From Oscillospiraceae bacterium (GTDB lineage: Bacteria; Bacillota; Clostridia; Oscillospirales; Acutalibacteraceae), in NCBI GenBank assembly GCA_022508805.1, contig JAFLUM010000004.1:1-64000 (forward strand): a stretch of 64,000 nucleotides of DNA, read 5' to 3'. A program made the translations under genes and the position numbers. A model generated the notes under the pieces. That model did no database searches. It was not told the origin of the DNA and saw only the letters and a list, made by a program, of their open reading frames with translations. Position 1 is the stretch's first letter, and every line of letters begins with the position of its first letter. Of this stretch, positions 25,161 to 33,945 are shown piece by piece.

Positions 25161-26738
25161 TCAAGCGGTTTTTTGTTTTATTTTTGTGCCGTCCTCCATA
25201 TTGGGGTCAGGACTCTTTACGACTCTTTCTCCCTCGGAAAGTCCTTCGATGATCTCATAGCTGGTGTCATCCAACGCGCCGAGTATAACATTGCGCCTTG
25301 TGGCTGTCTGTCCGTCGGTGTCATATATATAAACGTAATACTCGCCGTTATTGTAAACAACACATTCAACGGGAATCTTTATAACGTTGTCGATTTGCTG
25401 AAGATTGATCTTTATATCAACGTCAAAGCCGATTACGACGTTTTCATCTGGATTTTTTATTTTGACCTTAACGACAGCGCCGCCTGAGCTGCCTGTTCCG
25501 CCCATAAGAGAACTGAGATCAAGCCCCGAAGATCCTGAAGCGGTAGCGCCCACATATACGACCTCGCCCTCATATTCAGAGTTCAGACTTGTTACCGTTG
25601 CCGTCATTCCTTTTTTTATTTTGAGAAGGTCTGATTTGCCTACAGTTACGGTAACCGCCAGATCGTCATAGCTTTCAATAATGATACCCACACCCGTGGG
25701 CGCACTGTCTGAGCCGCCTAAAAGCGAGCTTATAAGAGCGGAGGTATTGCCGTCCACGCTCTGTCCGCCGAGAAGTGCCGATAAATCGAACTGCGATACG
25801 GCATTATCGGCAGGCGGAGTAAATTTACTGCCGACGCTTAAGTTAACCACGGTCACTATACCTGTATTTTGGGCATACCAACCGTTTTCCATTGTATCGA
25901 TCAAATTTTTAAGCTCATCGTATGCTTGTTTTTTTGTATCTGCAATCGATTTGAGCGCAGAAAGCATCGTATCGTTATCCGTTGAGACTGTTACTGTGTT
26001 TTCTGCCTGAAGAGCGGTAAGCTGTGAGTTGAGCTGCGCTAATTCAAGATTTTTCTGCAAAAGCTGCTGAGTTTTTTCGGTATCTGCCGACACTGTGGGT
26101 ATCTGTACCTGCGACGCCGCAGTGATAAACGCCTCTATCTGCTCCTCGGTTGCGCCATTCTGCGCAAGCTGTGCGGCAATTACTGCTATCTGCTCCTCGG
26201 AGATAGCCGTTTGCTGAGTCACGGTGCCTGCACTCTCAAGCTCCTGCTCCAATTCTTCTATCTCCTTTTGTTTTTTCGCGATTTCCTTGTTTTTTGCATC
26301 TATCTGTGACTGAAGTTCATTTTTCCTTTTTGCTGTGCTGTCCGTTGAATTTTTAGCGTTATTATAATCGGCAAGGGCTTTATCATATTCTTTTTTGGCA
26401 TCATTCAAATACCCGGACGCCCCCGACACGTTAAAGCTGGCGAGCTTATCGCCTTTTTCCACCTTATCGCCGACACTTACCAACAATTCTTCCACGGTAA
26501 CGCCTTCGATTGCCGTAAAGGTTTCTGACAAGCCTGACTCGACTGTTCCGCTGACGTCCAGCGTGTCTGACACCGTACCGTATGCCACTGCCGCTACATC
26601 ATACTCTGCAGGAGGTTCCGGCTTGAAGTTCGAATACAAAACATAAGCCGTCAACGCAAGTATCACGACGATAAACGCGATTATGGCTACTTTCGATTTC
26701 AGACTTTTTTTCTTGAAATTTTTAAACAAGCAACTCAC
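25161..26738 (-). CDS. Membrane-fusion/adaptor protein of an ABC efflux system (HlyD/MacA family)
   Basis: The 525-residue protein has an N-terminal membrane anchor (about 16-34), a beta-barrel/lipoyl first half (GTVESGLSETFTAIEG, VSVGDKVEKGDKLASF), a long coiled coil (about 105-275, with NAKNSTDSTAKRKNEL and KEIEELEQELESA), a second lipoyl half (GIVTVVNLSVGS) and C-terminal barrel domains. Gly/Ser-rich inserts (LLGGQSVDG, GATASGSSGLDLSS) are unusual. It would link a permease to the wall or substrate. Start is uncertain: GTG 26738 has AGAAGG only 2 nt away; TTG 26729 is better spaced. It forms an operon with the permease. Confidence 0.88.
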   Translation of the reverse strand: MSCLFKNFKKKSLKSKVAIIAFIVVILALTAYVLYSNFKPEPPAEYDVAAVAYGTVSDTLDVSGTVESGLSETFTAIEGVTVEELLVSVGDKVEKGDKLASFNVSGASGYLNDAKKEYDKALADYNNAKNSTDSTAKRKNELQSQIDAKNKEIAKKQKEIEELEQELESAGTVTQQTAISEEQIAVIAAQLAQNGATEEQIEAFITAASQVQIPTVSADTEKTQQLLQKNLELAQLNSQLTALQAENTVTVSTDNDTMLSALKSIADTKKQAYDELKNLIDTMENGWYAQNTGIVTVVNLSVGSKFTPPADNAVSQFDLSALLGGQSVDGNTSALISSLLGGSDSAPTGVGIIIESYDDLAVTVTVGKSDLLKIKKGMTATVTSLNSEYEGEVVYVGATASGSSGLDLSSLMGGTGSSGGAVVKVKIKNPDENVVIGFDVDIKINLQQIDNVIKIPVECVVYNNGEYYVYIYDTDGQTATRRNVILGALDDTSYEIIEGLSEGERVVKSPDPNMEDGTKIKQKTA

Positions 26739-26763
26739 AGCCTTCTATATATATTCATAGTAT

Positions 26764-26792
26764 ATTCTACTACATTTCACAGCGATTTCCAA
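26764..26792 (-). promoter_or_regulatory. Predicted sigma-A promoter of the MacA/MacB-like operon
   Basis: TTGGAA (26787-26792) and TAGAAT (26764-26769) are separated by 17 nt, about 25 nt upstream of the start codon. Confidence 0.6.
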
Positions 26793-26883
26793 TAATATTT
26801 TTGTAAAAAAACTGTAAATTTATAGGCACGTACAACATATTATTAAATATTTAAAAAAAATTATTGATCATAAGGTGGTAAAA

Positions 26884-27366
26884 ATGTTTAAAAAGGTTGT
26901 TGCGCTTATATTTGCACTCTCATTTATTTTTCTCTGTGCCTGCTCACAGGAAAGTAAATTCGGTATAGAACAGTTTGTTGACAGGATGAATAAAAGCTTT
27001 GAAACCGATTTTTTGACCTCGGAATTTTTGCTCGGAAGCTCAGAGGACGGTTCTGAGTGGTTGTTTTCGGAGCGTGGCAACAGCCTTATTACGCTGTTTC
27101 TCGATACTAACAGCAACATAAAGGGAGCGTCCGTGCTGGTGACGGATAACGGTGACATAAATTCGCTTATAAATACATATTTACAGCTCTGTTGTGTACT
27201 GACAGGCAGCAGTGTGGAAGAGCAAAGTGCTGTTCTGCAAAATTGCGGGATAACCGCTGATAAAATAAAATTTGCCGACAGCAACATCATTATCACTGTC
27301 GGCAAATATAAATATGTTGCAGTCGGCAACACCTATTCAATTACGCTTATCTGCGAAAGAAATTAA
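26884..27366 (+). CDS. Small lipoprotein of unknown function
   Basis: The 160-residue protein starts MFKKVVALIFALSFIFLCACSQES, a signal peptide with lipobox LCAC, so it should be lipid-anchored on the outer face of the membrane. The rest is a small soluble domain that I do not recognise. Start at ATG 26884 behind AAGGTGG; a GTG at 26875 is inside that site. It is alone on the plus strand, divergent from the MacA-like gene and convergent with cysS, with no terminator seen in the 14-nt gap. A perfect 11-bp inverted repeat (27271-27281 with 27296-27306) lies inside the coding region. Confidence 0.75.
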   Translation: MFKKVVALIFALSFIFLCACSQESKFGIEQFVDRMNKSFETDFLTSEFLLGSSEDGSEWLFSERGNSLITLFLDTNSNIKGASVLVTDNGDINSLINTYLQLCCVLTGSSVEEQSAVLQNCGITADKIKFADSNIIITVGKYKYVAVGNTYSITLICERN

Positions 27367-27380
27367 CATTTGGAAAGAAC

Positions 27381-28781
27381 TTACTCACGATGCCATTTTA
27401 CGCCGTGGGGAGTGTCCTCAAGCACGATACCCATGGCCTTAAGCTCGTCTCTTATTCTGTCGGCCTCCGCCCAGTTTCTTGATTTTCTCGCCTCGGTTCG
27501 CTGCTCGATCATTTTTTCGATCTCACTGTCAAGGGAGTCGGTTTTTCTGTTATAAACGAGTCCGAGAACGTCCGTAAGCTCATCGAAAATCTCTTTTGCC
27601 TCACGGACAAGCTCCGCAGAGGGACTTGCGGTAACAACGCTTGTGTTGATATCCCTTACAAGCTCAAAAACTGCCGATATGGCATCAGCCGTATTGAGAT
27701 CATCGTCCATAGCCTTGATAAACTGCTCACGGCGGGAATTCAGAGCCTTTTTGATATCCTCAGCGTTATCGGGAAGCGTATCCACTGCGTTTTCCGATGC
27801 AAAATCAAGGGAATCACGGCAATTATAAAGGCGGGAGAGTGACGCTTTGCACTGCTCAATAATATCCACGCTGTAATTTATGGGACTTCTGTAATGGGAA
27901 GATATCATAAGGTAGCGTATGGGCTCATAACCGTATTTTTCGGCTACCTCGCGTACGGTAAAGAAATTGCCGAGAGATTTTGACATTTTCACGTTATCCA
28001 CATTGATATAGCCGTTATGCATCCAATAATTTGCAAATGGAGTTCCGTTGCAGCACTCGCTTTGTGCTATCTCGTTTTCGTGATGGGGGAAGATAAGATC
28101 CTGACCGCCGCAGTGTATGTCGATGGTCTTGCCGAGGTATCGGCGAACCATTGCCGAGCACTCGATATGCCATCCGGGTCTGCCCTTGCCCCACGGTGAC
28201 TCCCAGTAAGGCTCGCCCTCTTTTGCACCCTTCCAAAGGGCAAAATCCATAGGCTCTTTTTTAAGCTCACCGATGTTTATTCTGGCTCCCGCCTCCAAGT
28301 CTTCTAAAGGCTGATGTGAGAGCTTGCCGTATTCCGAGAATTTTTTCGGACTGAAATAAACGTCGCCGTTTTCCACGGGATAGGCATAACCGTTATCCAC
28401 AAGCGACTCAATTATTGAGATTATCTCGTCAATATTCTCGGTCGCCTTGGGGTGAACGGTGGCTTCACGAATATTCATACCCCTTGTGTCAGTCCAAAAC
28501 TCATTTATATATTTTTCGGAGACGGTTTTGTAATCCGTCCCCTCCTCATTGGCGCGGCGAATTATTTTATCGTCAATATCGGTAAAATTCTGAACAAAAT
28601 TCACCTTAAGTCCGCGGTATTCCATATATCTTCTCATAGTGTCAAACACACAGAGGGGACGGGCGTTGCCAATATGGATAAAATTATATACCGTTGGTCC
28701 GCAGGCATATATTTTGACCTCGCCCGGGGTGATTGTTTTAAGTTCCTCTTTACGTCTTGTCAAAGTGTTGTAAACTCTCAT
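27381..28781 (-). CDS. cysS: Cysteine--tRNA ligase
   Basis: CysRS charges tRNA-Cys. The 466-residue protein has the class I motifs HIGNA (about residue 37, preceded by the Zn ligand in YACGPTVYNF) and KMSKSLGNF (about 267), Zn-site segments PGWHIECSAM and GGQDLIFPHHENE, and the usual helical anticodon-binding end RNWAEADRIRDELKAMGIVLEDTPHGVKWHRE. It overlaps cysE by 4 nt (ATGA), so both are made from one T-box-controlled mRNA. Confidence 0.97.
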   Translation of the reverse strand: MRVYNTLTRRKEELKTITPGEVKIYACGPTVYNFIHIGNARPLCVFDTMRRYMEYRGLKVNFVQNFTDIDDKIIRRANEEGTDYKTVSEKYINEFWTDTRGMNIREATVHPKATENIDEIISIIESLVDNGYAYPVENGDVYFSPKKFSEYGKLSHQPLEDLEAGARINIGELKKEPMDFALWKGAKEGEPYWESPWGKGRPGWHIECSAMVRRYLGKTIDIHCGGQDLIFPHHENEIAQSECCNGTPFANYWMHNGYINVDNVKMSKSLGNFFTVREVAEKYGYEPIRYLMISSHYRSPINYSVDIIEQCKASLSRLYNCRDSLDFASENAVDTLPDNAEDIKKALNSRREQFIKAMDDDLNTADAISAVFELVRDINTSVVTASPSAELVREAKEIFDELTDVLGLVYNRKTDSLDSEIEKMIEQRTEARKSRNWAEADRIRDELKAMGIVLEDTPHGVKWHRE

Positions 28782-29422
28782 TTTGTATCTCCTTTTCTGT
28801 ATTCATCAAGTTGCTTTTCAAGCTGACCGATCTTCACGTTAAGTCTGCAAAGCTCCTGTGCAACGGGATCGGGAATATGCACCTGATCCAGATTATCCAC
28901 CCGCACTCCGTTTCGCTTTACCACCCTTGCAGGAACGCCGACGGCGGTAGAGTTGGGCGGGATCTCGTCAAGCACGACCGCACCCGATGCTATATTAGAG
29001 TTATCTCCTACTTTAAAGGGACCGAGTATTTTTGCTCCCGAGCCTATCATTACACCGTTGCCGATGGTGGGATGGCGCTTGCCTGTGTCCTTACCCGTAC
29101 CGCCAAGCGTTACGCCCTGATATATAGTTACATCGTCGCCTATTTCGGCGGTCTCACCTACCACAACGCCCGTTCCGTGATCGATGAAAAAGCGTTTGCC
29201 GATTTTTGCGGCAGGATGAATTTCTATATTCGTCTTTTTTACCGCACGTTGTGATATATACCGTGCGATAAATCTCATATTGTGCAAATAAAACCAATGT
29301 GCCCGTCTGTACATTCGGACTGCCTTAACTCCCGGATAGAGCAGCAGTATCTCCAACGCCGATTTTGCGGCGGGGTCGCGCTCTCTGACCGTTTGTATAT
29401 CCTCTTTCAATTTATCAAACAT
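28778..29422 (-). CDS. cysE: Serine O-acetyltransferase
   Basis: CysE makes O-acetylserine for cysteine synthesis. The 214-residue protein is of the short Gram-positive type: a helical N-terminal part (FDKLKEDIQTVRERDPAAKSALEILLLYPGVKA) and a left-handed beta-helix with IHPAAKIGKRFFIDHGTGVVVGET, where His and Asp are catalytic, and GVTLGGTGKDTGKRHPTIG for CoA binding. Start ATG 29422 follows AAAGGAGAG. It comes after a Cys-specific T-box leader and overlaps cysS, so synthesis and charging of cysteine respond together to uncharged tRNA-Cys. Confidence 0.96.
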   Translation of the reverse strand: MFDKLKEDIQTVRERDPAAKSALEILLLYPGVKAVRMYRRAHWFYLHNMRFIARYISQRAVKKTNIEIHPAAKIGKRFFIDHGTGVVVGETAEIGDDVTIYQGVTLGGTGKDTGKRHPTIGNGVMIGSGAKILGPFKVGDNSNIASGAVVLDEIPPNSTAVGVPARVVKRNGVRVDNLDQVHIPDPVAQELCRLNVKIGQLEKQLDEYRKGDTK

Positions 29423-29439
29423 ATTTTAATGAAATCTCT

Positions 29440-29710
29440 CCTTTATATATTACCGCAAAAAACAAGCCCCCGTCGGAAAAAATCCAACGAAGGCGATAAA
29501 ACCGCGGTTCCACTTCGATTTATAACTCAAACTACCTTAACGCGGCAAACGGACGCGGATACTTTATTGTTCCCCGCGCCGACTCACGAACGCATTTCAC
29601 AGTGCCCTTTTAATGCGCGCTTTCAGCCGACGGCACACAATCTCTGATAAAACAAGCTGTCTGTTACTTCTTTCGGTCACAGTCGTTTTTTATATATTTC
29701 CTACTCAGTG
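29440..29710 (-). ncRNA. T-box leader, cysteine specific
   Basis: The leader of cysE-cysS contains the T-box sequence AAGTGGAACCGCGG (plus strand 29501-29515), a stem I with the likely specifier UGC (Cys; plus strand gca at 29592-29594, in GUGAAAUGCG), and a terminator hairpin (29466-29477 with 29483-29494) followed by TTGTTTTTT. Uncharged tRNA-Cys would favour the antiterminator and readthrough. Confidence 0.93.
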
Positions 29711-29716
29711 TATGCT

Positions 29717-29745
29717 ATTGTATCACAAAAGTGAAGCATTTGCAA
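29717..29745 (-). promoter_or_regulatory. Predicted sigma-A promoter of the T-box cysE-cysS operon
   Basis: TTGCAA (29740-29745) and TACAAT (29717-29722) are separated by 17 nt; transcription would start near 29710. Confidence 0.8.
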
Positions 29746-29748
29746 AGC

Positions 29749-30342
29749 TTATTTTGTATAATCGATAACTTTTCTGCTGTCTATTATGTAAATCACGCCT
29801 GAAATCGCCGCTAAAACAGCCGTTATCCATAAAAGAAAATTAGAAATATTTGACAAGCTGAGTTTATCGGGTATATTTAAATCTCCGACAACGACGGGAG
29901 CGTACCTATACACCTCGCAAAGAAGCATTATTACAACGGTAAATCCCATCTGAGTTACGGTTTTCAGCTTGCCCCAGAAATTTGCAGGTATAACCACTCC
30001 GCCTGCGGCGGCAGTCATTCTTATGGAAGCGATCACGAATTCGCGTGTAAGAACTATCATCACTATCCAAATATTGCAAAGCCCTATTTTCATAAATCCG
30101 AGCAGTGCGGCTGTGGTCAGCATTTTATCGGCTATAGGGTCAAGCAGCTTGCCAAAATCGGTTATCTGATTATTTTTCCGCGCAAGTCTGCCGTCGATTG
30201 CGTCAGTAATGCTTGCAATTGAAAAAATTATCAAAGCCGCCAAATAATTATGCGGAAGCCTTTCCCACAGCATAACCGCCAAAAATACGGGCGTTATTAT
30301 CATTCGTGCGACAGTTAGTTTATTTGGAGTATTCAGCTTCAT
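29749..30342 (-). CDS. pgsA: CDP-diacylglycerol--glycerol-3-phosphate 3-phosphatidyltransferase
   Basis: PgsA makes phosphatidylglycerol phosphate, the committed step to phosphatidylglycerol. The 197-residue membrane protein carries the CDP-alcohol phosphotransferase motif DAIDGRLARKNNQITDFGKLLDPIADKM (D-G-x2-A-R-x8-G-x3-D-x3-D) in a six-helix protein. It starts MKLNTPNKLTVARMIITP, as usual for the family, overlaps rimO by 4 nt and is the last gene of that run. Confidence 0.95.
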   Translation of the reverse strand: MKLNTPNKLTVARMIITPVFLAVMLWERLPHNYLAALIIFSIASITDAIDGRLARKNNQITDFGKLLDPIADKMLTTAALLGFMKIGLCNIWIVMIVLTREFVIASIRMTAAAGGVVIPANFWGKLKTVTQMGFTVVIMLLCEVYRYAPVVVGDLNIPDKLSLSNISNFLLWITAVLAAISGVIYIIDSRKVIDYTK

Positions 30343-31664
30343 ATCGCCTCGCCCGTAAGTTCAGAATCGACGGAATTCATTACCTCGACCTTAACAATAT
30401 CACCGTCGTTTAATTCATACCCGCAGGTGAAGTAAATAAGTGTGTCGATTTCGGGAGCGTCCATATACGTTCTGCCGTAATACGTATCGGTATACGGATC
30501 ATAGCCTTCTACAATCGTTTCAAGAGTTTCGCCGATAAGCGAATCGTTTATCTCGTCAAGAATAGCGTTTTGGCGCTCGTTAATGATCCCGGCGCGTTCT
30601 TCGCGCACCTCGGGATCAAGCATACCGTCCATTTGAGCGGCAGGAGTGCCCTCCTCCTCGGAATATGCAAAGCAACCCATACGCTCAAAGCGAAGCTCAT
30701 CGACAAATTCACAAAGCTCCAGGAATTCGTCTTCACTCTCTCCGGGGAATCCGGCAATCAGCGTTGTACGGAGTGCCACATTCGGAATTTTTTCGCGAAG
30801 CTTTGCGAAAAGCTCAGTCAGTGACTGACGGTTGCCGTGCCTGTTCATAAGCTTTAAAATCCGCTCGTTGCAGTGCTGCACGGGAATATCAAGATATTTT
30901 ACTATTTTTTCATTTTCCGCTATTTCATCTATAAGTGCATCGCTGATTCTTTCGGGATAAAGATACAAAAGTCTTATCCATTCAATCCCATCGATTTTGC
31001 TGAGAGATTTAAGAAGCGGCACAAGGGCGTTTTGACCGTACAGGTCTTCGCCGTAACGTGTGGTATCCTGAGCTACGACAATAAGCTCCTTTACTCCGCC
31101 TTCCGCAAGCCTTTTCGCCTCGTCAAGAATGCTTTCGGCAGTGCGGCTTCTGTACTCGCCGCGAATTGACGGAATAGCACAGTATGTGCAGTGATTTGAA
31201 CAGCCGTCGGCAATTTTAAGATAAGCCGAATACTCGGGTGTTGTGAGCACACGGTCACCGTCTAAGGGCAATTCATTCTTAGAAGGATAAAGCTCCACCT
31301 TTTTGTTCTCGAGAATATCAATGCATATTTTGCAAATGTCGCCGTTGGCTCCGATGCCGATCACCGAATCCACCTCGGGAATCTCTGCAAACAGCTCAGA
31401 GCGGTAACGCTCGGCAAGGCAACCGGTAACAAGAATTTTTACGTTGGGGTTGTCCTCTTTATATGACGCCATATCGAGAATATTTTCGATGGATTCACGC
31501 TTGGCGCTTTCAATAAAGCCGCAGGTATTTATAATTATAATGTCGGCGTCAGCAGGGTCGTCGGTAATTTCAAATCCGCCCTGTCGGAGCGTTCCAAGCA
31601 TCATTTCGCCGTCCACCTGATTTTTGGGACAGCCCAGCGAGACCATAGTGATTTTTTTGCTCAT
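30339..31664 (-). CDS. rimO: Ribosomal protein S12 methylthiotransferase RimO
   Basis: RimO is a radical-SAM enzyme that methylthiolates an aspartate of ribosomal protein S12. The 441-residue protein has the N-terminal UPF0004 domain with cysteines (SLGCPKNQVDGE, INTCGFIESAK, VTGCLAERY), the radical-SAM CxxxCxxC in GCSNHCTYCAIPSIRG (about residue 155), and a C-terminal TRAM domain (ETIVEGYDPYTDTYYGRTYMDAPEID). The YGRTYMDAPEID ending separates RimO from MiaB. It lies 20 nt after recX and may belong to the recA operon. Confidence 0.95.
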   Translation of the reverse strand: MSKKITMVSLGCPKNQVDGEMMLGTLRQGGFEITDDPADADIIIINTCGFIESAKRESIENILDMASYKEDNPNVKILVTGCLAERYRSELFAEIPEVDSVIGIGANGDICKICIDILENKKVELYPSKNELPLDGDRVLTTPEYSAYLKIADGCSNHCTYCAIPSIRGEYRSRTAESILDEAKRLAEGGVKELIVVAQDTTRYGEDLYGQNALVPLLKSLSKIDGIEWIRLLYLYPERISDALIDEIAENEKIVKYLDIPVQHCNERILKLMNRHGNRQSLTELFAKLREKIPNVALRTTLIAGFPGESEDEFLELCEFVDELRFERMGCFAYSEEEGTPAAQMDGMLDPEVREERAGIINERQNAILDEINDSLIGETLETIVEGYDPYTDTYYGRTYMDAPEIDTLIYFTCGYELNDGDIVKVEVMNSVDSELTGEAI

Positions 31665-31684
31665 ATCAGTATTCGCCTTTCATT

Positions 31685-32308
31685 TTATTCAATATAATCT
31701 TCTTCAAATTCGGTAAGTGACGAAAGAGCGGTTTTGATATCGGAATATGAATATCCGAGACGCATAAGACCGTCAACAGCACGTCTTTTACCCTTTTCGT
31801 CGTCCAATTTGTTAAGGTATTTTTTCCTGACAACTAATATAATACGTTTTACGGCGTCATTGTCAAGAGCATCAACGGCATTTTGTGCAATTTCACGGTC
31901 TATACCCCTATATACAAGCTCCTGATTTATTCTTTTTTTCCCGTAGCCCTTACGCTCAAACAACTCTTCGGCAAGTATTCGAGCATATTCCTCATCATTT
32001 AAAATTCCAAGCTCCAGGAGGCGTTCACACGCTTTTTCGGCCGCCTCTTTTTCGTGACCCTTTTCGCAGAGCTTGCGGATAAGCTCCTTTTTACCATAGG
32101 GTCTGCGTGAGAGGAAATCAAGTCCCTTGTTATAAGCACGGCGAAAGCCGACCGCGCTCAAAAGCTCAGTCAGCTCGTCCTCGTTTATATCTTTTAAATT
32201 TTTATATCTCTCGGAATACCAAAAATCGCTGTCAACGGTAGCACGGTATTCTTCATCAACATAAATATGTATTTTATTAGCCTTGCCCTGCTTGACCGAT
32301 AAAATCAT
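31685..32308 (-). CDS. recX: Regulatory protein RecX
   Basis: RecX binds RecA filaments and modulates recombination. The 207-residue protein has the three-helix repeats of the family ([40 protein letters not shown], then [38 protein letters not shown]). It overlaps recA by 4 nt (ATGA), the usual recA-recX coupling. Confidence 0.92.
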   Translation of the reverse strand: MILSVKQGKANKIHIYVDEEYRATVDSDFWYSERYKNLKDINEDELTELLSAVGFRRAYNKGLDFLSRRPYGKKELIRKLCEKGHEKEAAEKACERLLELGILNDEEYARILAEELFERKGYGKKRINQELVYRGIDREIAQNAVDALDNDAVKRIILVVRKKYLNKLDDEKGKRRAVDGLMRLGYSYSDIKTALSSLTEFEEDYIE

Positions 32309-33408
32309 TCGTCATCATCTACTGCTATATCAAGCTTTGCTCTCGCTGCCGCCCTTGTTGTGGGCATTTTTACAGGCTCAAGCTGCTCCTCGGTGACAGC
32401 AGGCGCTCTTCTTTCAGATACATCGTGTTTAAGCTTTTCACGGATCTGTGCCTCAATATCGGCGGCAAATTCCGGCTGCTGTTTAAAGAGGATCTTTACG
32501 TTCTCCCTGCCCTGACCGAGACGCTGCTCACCGTAATAGAACCAAGCACCGCTCTTTCTGAGGATATCGAATTTTACGCCGAGATCCACGATCTCGCCGA
32601 CCCTTGAAATACCCTCACCGTACATAATATCGAATTCGGTCTCTTTGAAGGGGGGAGCGACCTTATTTTTAACTATTTTTACTCTTGTGTGTGCGCCGAT
32701 AAACTCACCGCCGGGACCTTTAAGCTGATCTGCGCGGCGAACGTCGATTCTTATGGTCGAATAGAATTTAAGCGCACGGCCGCCTGTCGTCACCTCGGGG
32801 TTACCGTAAACAACGCCGACCTTTTCACGAAGCTGATTTATGAAAATAATGACTGTATTAGACTTGTTTATGACGCCTGCAAGCTTTCTGAGCGCCTGCG
32901 ACATAAGACGTGCGTGAAGTCCCACGTGGCTGTCGCCCATATCGCCCTCGATTTCAGCACGGGGAACGAGAGCTGCCACGGAGTCAACGATAATTACGTC
33001 AATAGCACCGCTGCGAGCCAGTGCCTCGGCAATTTCAAGAGCCTGCTCGCCGTTGTCAGGCTGGGAAACGAGCAGAGAGTTAACGTCAACGCCGAGATTT
33101 TGAGCATATTCGGGGTCAAGTGCGTGCTCAGCATCAATAAAAGCCGCCTCGCCGCCCATTTTCTGAGCTTCAGCCACAACGTGAAGAGCGAGAGTTGTTT
33201 TACCTGAAGATTCGGGTCCGTAAATCTCGACTATTCTGCCGCGCGGCAAGCCACCGATACCCGTTGCGGCATCAAGTGCTATTGAGCCCGTAGGGATAGC
33301 CTCCACATTAAGCGAGCTGTTCTCGCCGAGGCGCATTACAGCGCCCTTTCCGTAAGTCTTTTCAATTTGAAGCAACGCGGTCTCCAGCGCCTTTTTCTTA
33401 TCAGCCAT
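32305..33408 (-). CDS. recA: Recombinase RecA
   Basis: The 367-residue DNA strand-exchange ATPase and SOS coprotease has Walker [10 protein letters not shown] (about residue 66), Walker [23 protein letters not shown], loop L2 [27 protein letters not shown] and an acidic C-terminal tail (IAVDDDE). A canonical promoter lies upstream with a LexA box over the start region. The mRNA continues into recX. Confidence 0.98.
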   Translation of the reverse strand: MADKKKALETALLQIEKTYGKGAVMRLGENSSLNVEAIPTGSIALDAATGIGGLPRGRIVEIYGPESSGKTTLALHVVAEAQKMGGEAAFIDAEHALDPEYAQNLGVDVNSLLVSQPDNGEQALEIAEALARSGAIDVIIVDSVAALVPRAEIEGDMGDSHVGLHARLMSQALRKLAGVINKSNTVIIFINQLREKVGVVYGNPEVTTGGRALKFYSTIRIDVRRADQLKGPGGEFIGAHTRVKIVKNKVAPPFKETEFDIMYGEGISRVGEIVDLGVKFDILRKSGAWFYYGEQRLGQGRENVKILFKQQPEFAADIEAQIREKLKHDVSERRAPAVTEEQLEPVKMPTTRAAARAKLDIAVDDDE

Positions 33409-33424
33409 TTTTATACCTCTCAGT

Positions 33425-33438
33425 CGTACAAATGTTCG
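33425..33438 (-). promoter_or_regulatory. LexA/SOS box of recA
   Basis: CGAACATTTGTACG on the minus strand matches the Bacillus-type box CGAAC-N4-GTTCG with one mismatch. It lies just downstream of the -10 box, where LexA would block the polymerase. Confidence 0.75.
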
Positions 33439-33446
33439 TTATCATC

Positions 33447-33475
33447 ATTATATATTATTTTTTTTAGGAATGCAA
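33447..33475 (-). promoter_or_regulatory. Predicted sigma-A promoter of recA
   Basis: TTGCAT (33470-33475), 17 nt, and a perfect TATAAT (33447-33452). Confidence 0.8.
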
Positions 33476-33518
33476 GAGTTTTTTTGTTTTTTAACCTAAA
33501 TAATTTTTGAAAAAACAC

Positions 33519-33547
33519 TTGCAAAATATAGAACTTTCTGTTACAAT
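33519..33547 (+). promoter_or_regulatory. Predicted sigma-A promoter of rpmB
   Basis: TTGCAA (33519-33524), 17 nt, TACAAT (33542-33547), about 50 nt before the start codon, divergent from the recA promoter. Confidence 0.75.
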
Positions 33548-33600
33548 ACCATTTGTTGTGATTTAGATTTATATCGCGTTAATAAGGGGGTGCCTTAAAA

Positions 33601-33789
33601 ATGGCAAAATGTGAATTTTGTGGTAAAGACGTAGCCTTCGGAATCAAGGTTTCTCACTCTCACAGAAGATCAAACAGAACTTGGAAGCCCAACGTAAAAA
33701 GAGTTAAGGCAGTAGTAAACGGCTCTCCTAAGAGAGTTTATGCCTGCACTCGTTGCCTTCGTTCAGGTAAGGTTACAAGAGCGGTCTGA
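33601..33789 (+). CDS. rpmB: 50S ribosomal protein L28
   Basis: L28 is a 62-residue, highly basic protein of the large subunit. It starts MAKCEFCGKDVAFGIKVSHSHRRSNRTWKPN and keeps four cysteines as CxxC pairs (CEFC and CTRC), the zinc-binding form. Start preceded by AAGGGGGTG. It is a single-gene transcript, ended by a terminator 30 nt downstream. Confidence 0.97.
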   Translation: MAKCEFCGKDVAFGIKVSHSHRRSNRTWKPNVKRVKAVVNGSPKRVYACTRCLRSGKVTRAV

Positions 33790-33819
33790 GTTTTCAAAAA
33801 TCAAACCAAGAGAAATCGA

Positions 33820-33846
33820 CGGTCATCCTTTCGGATGGCCGTTTTT
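33820..33846 (+). terminator. Terminator of rpmB
   Basis: A 9-bp stem with one G-T pair (33820-33828 with 33833-33841) is followed by TTTTT. Confidence 0.9.
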
Positions 33847-33945
33847 CTTTATATGTATTGCTCAAACTAAAACAGAATTTTTTGTGAATATCATATATTA
33901 AAAACTTTGCACCGTTATGATATACTAAAAACAGGAGGAAAAAAT

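Noticed and set aside
29282-29647. 121-codon plus-strand frame
   Set aside because: Antisense to cysE and the T-box leader, whose conserved structure explains the sequence.
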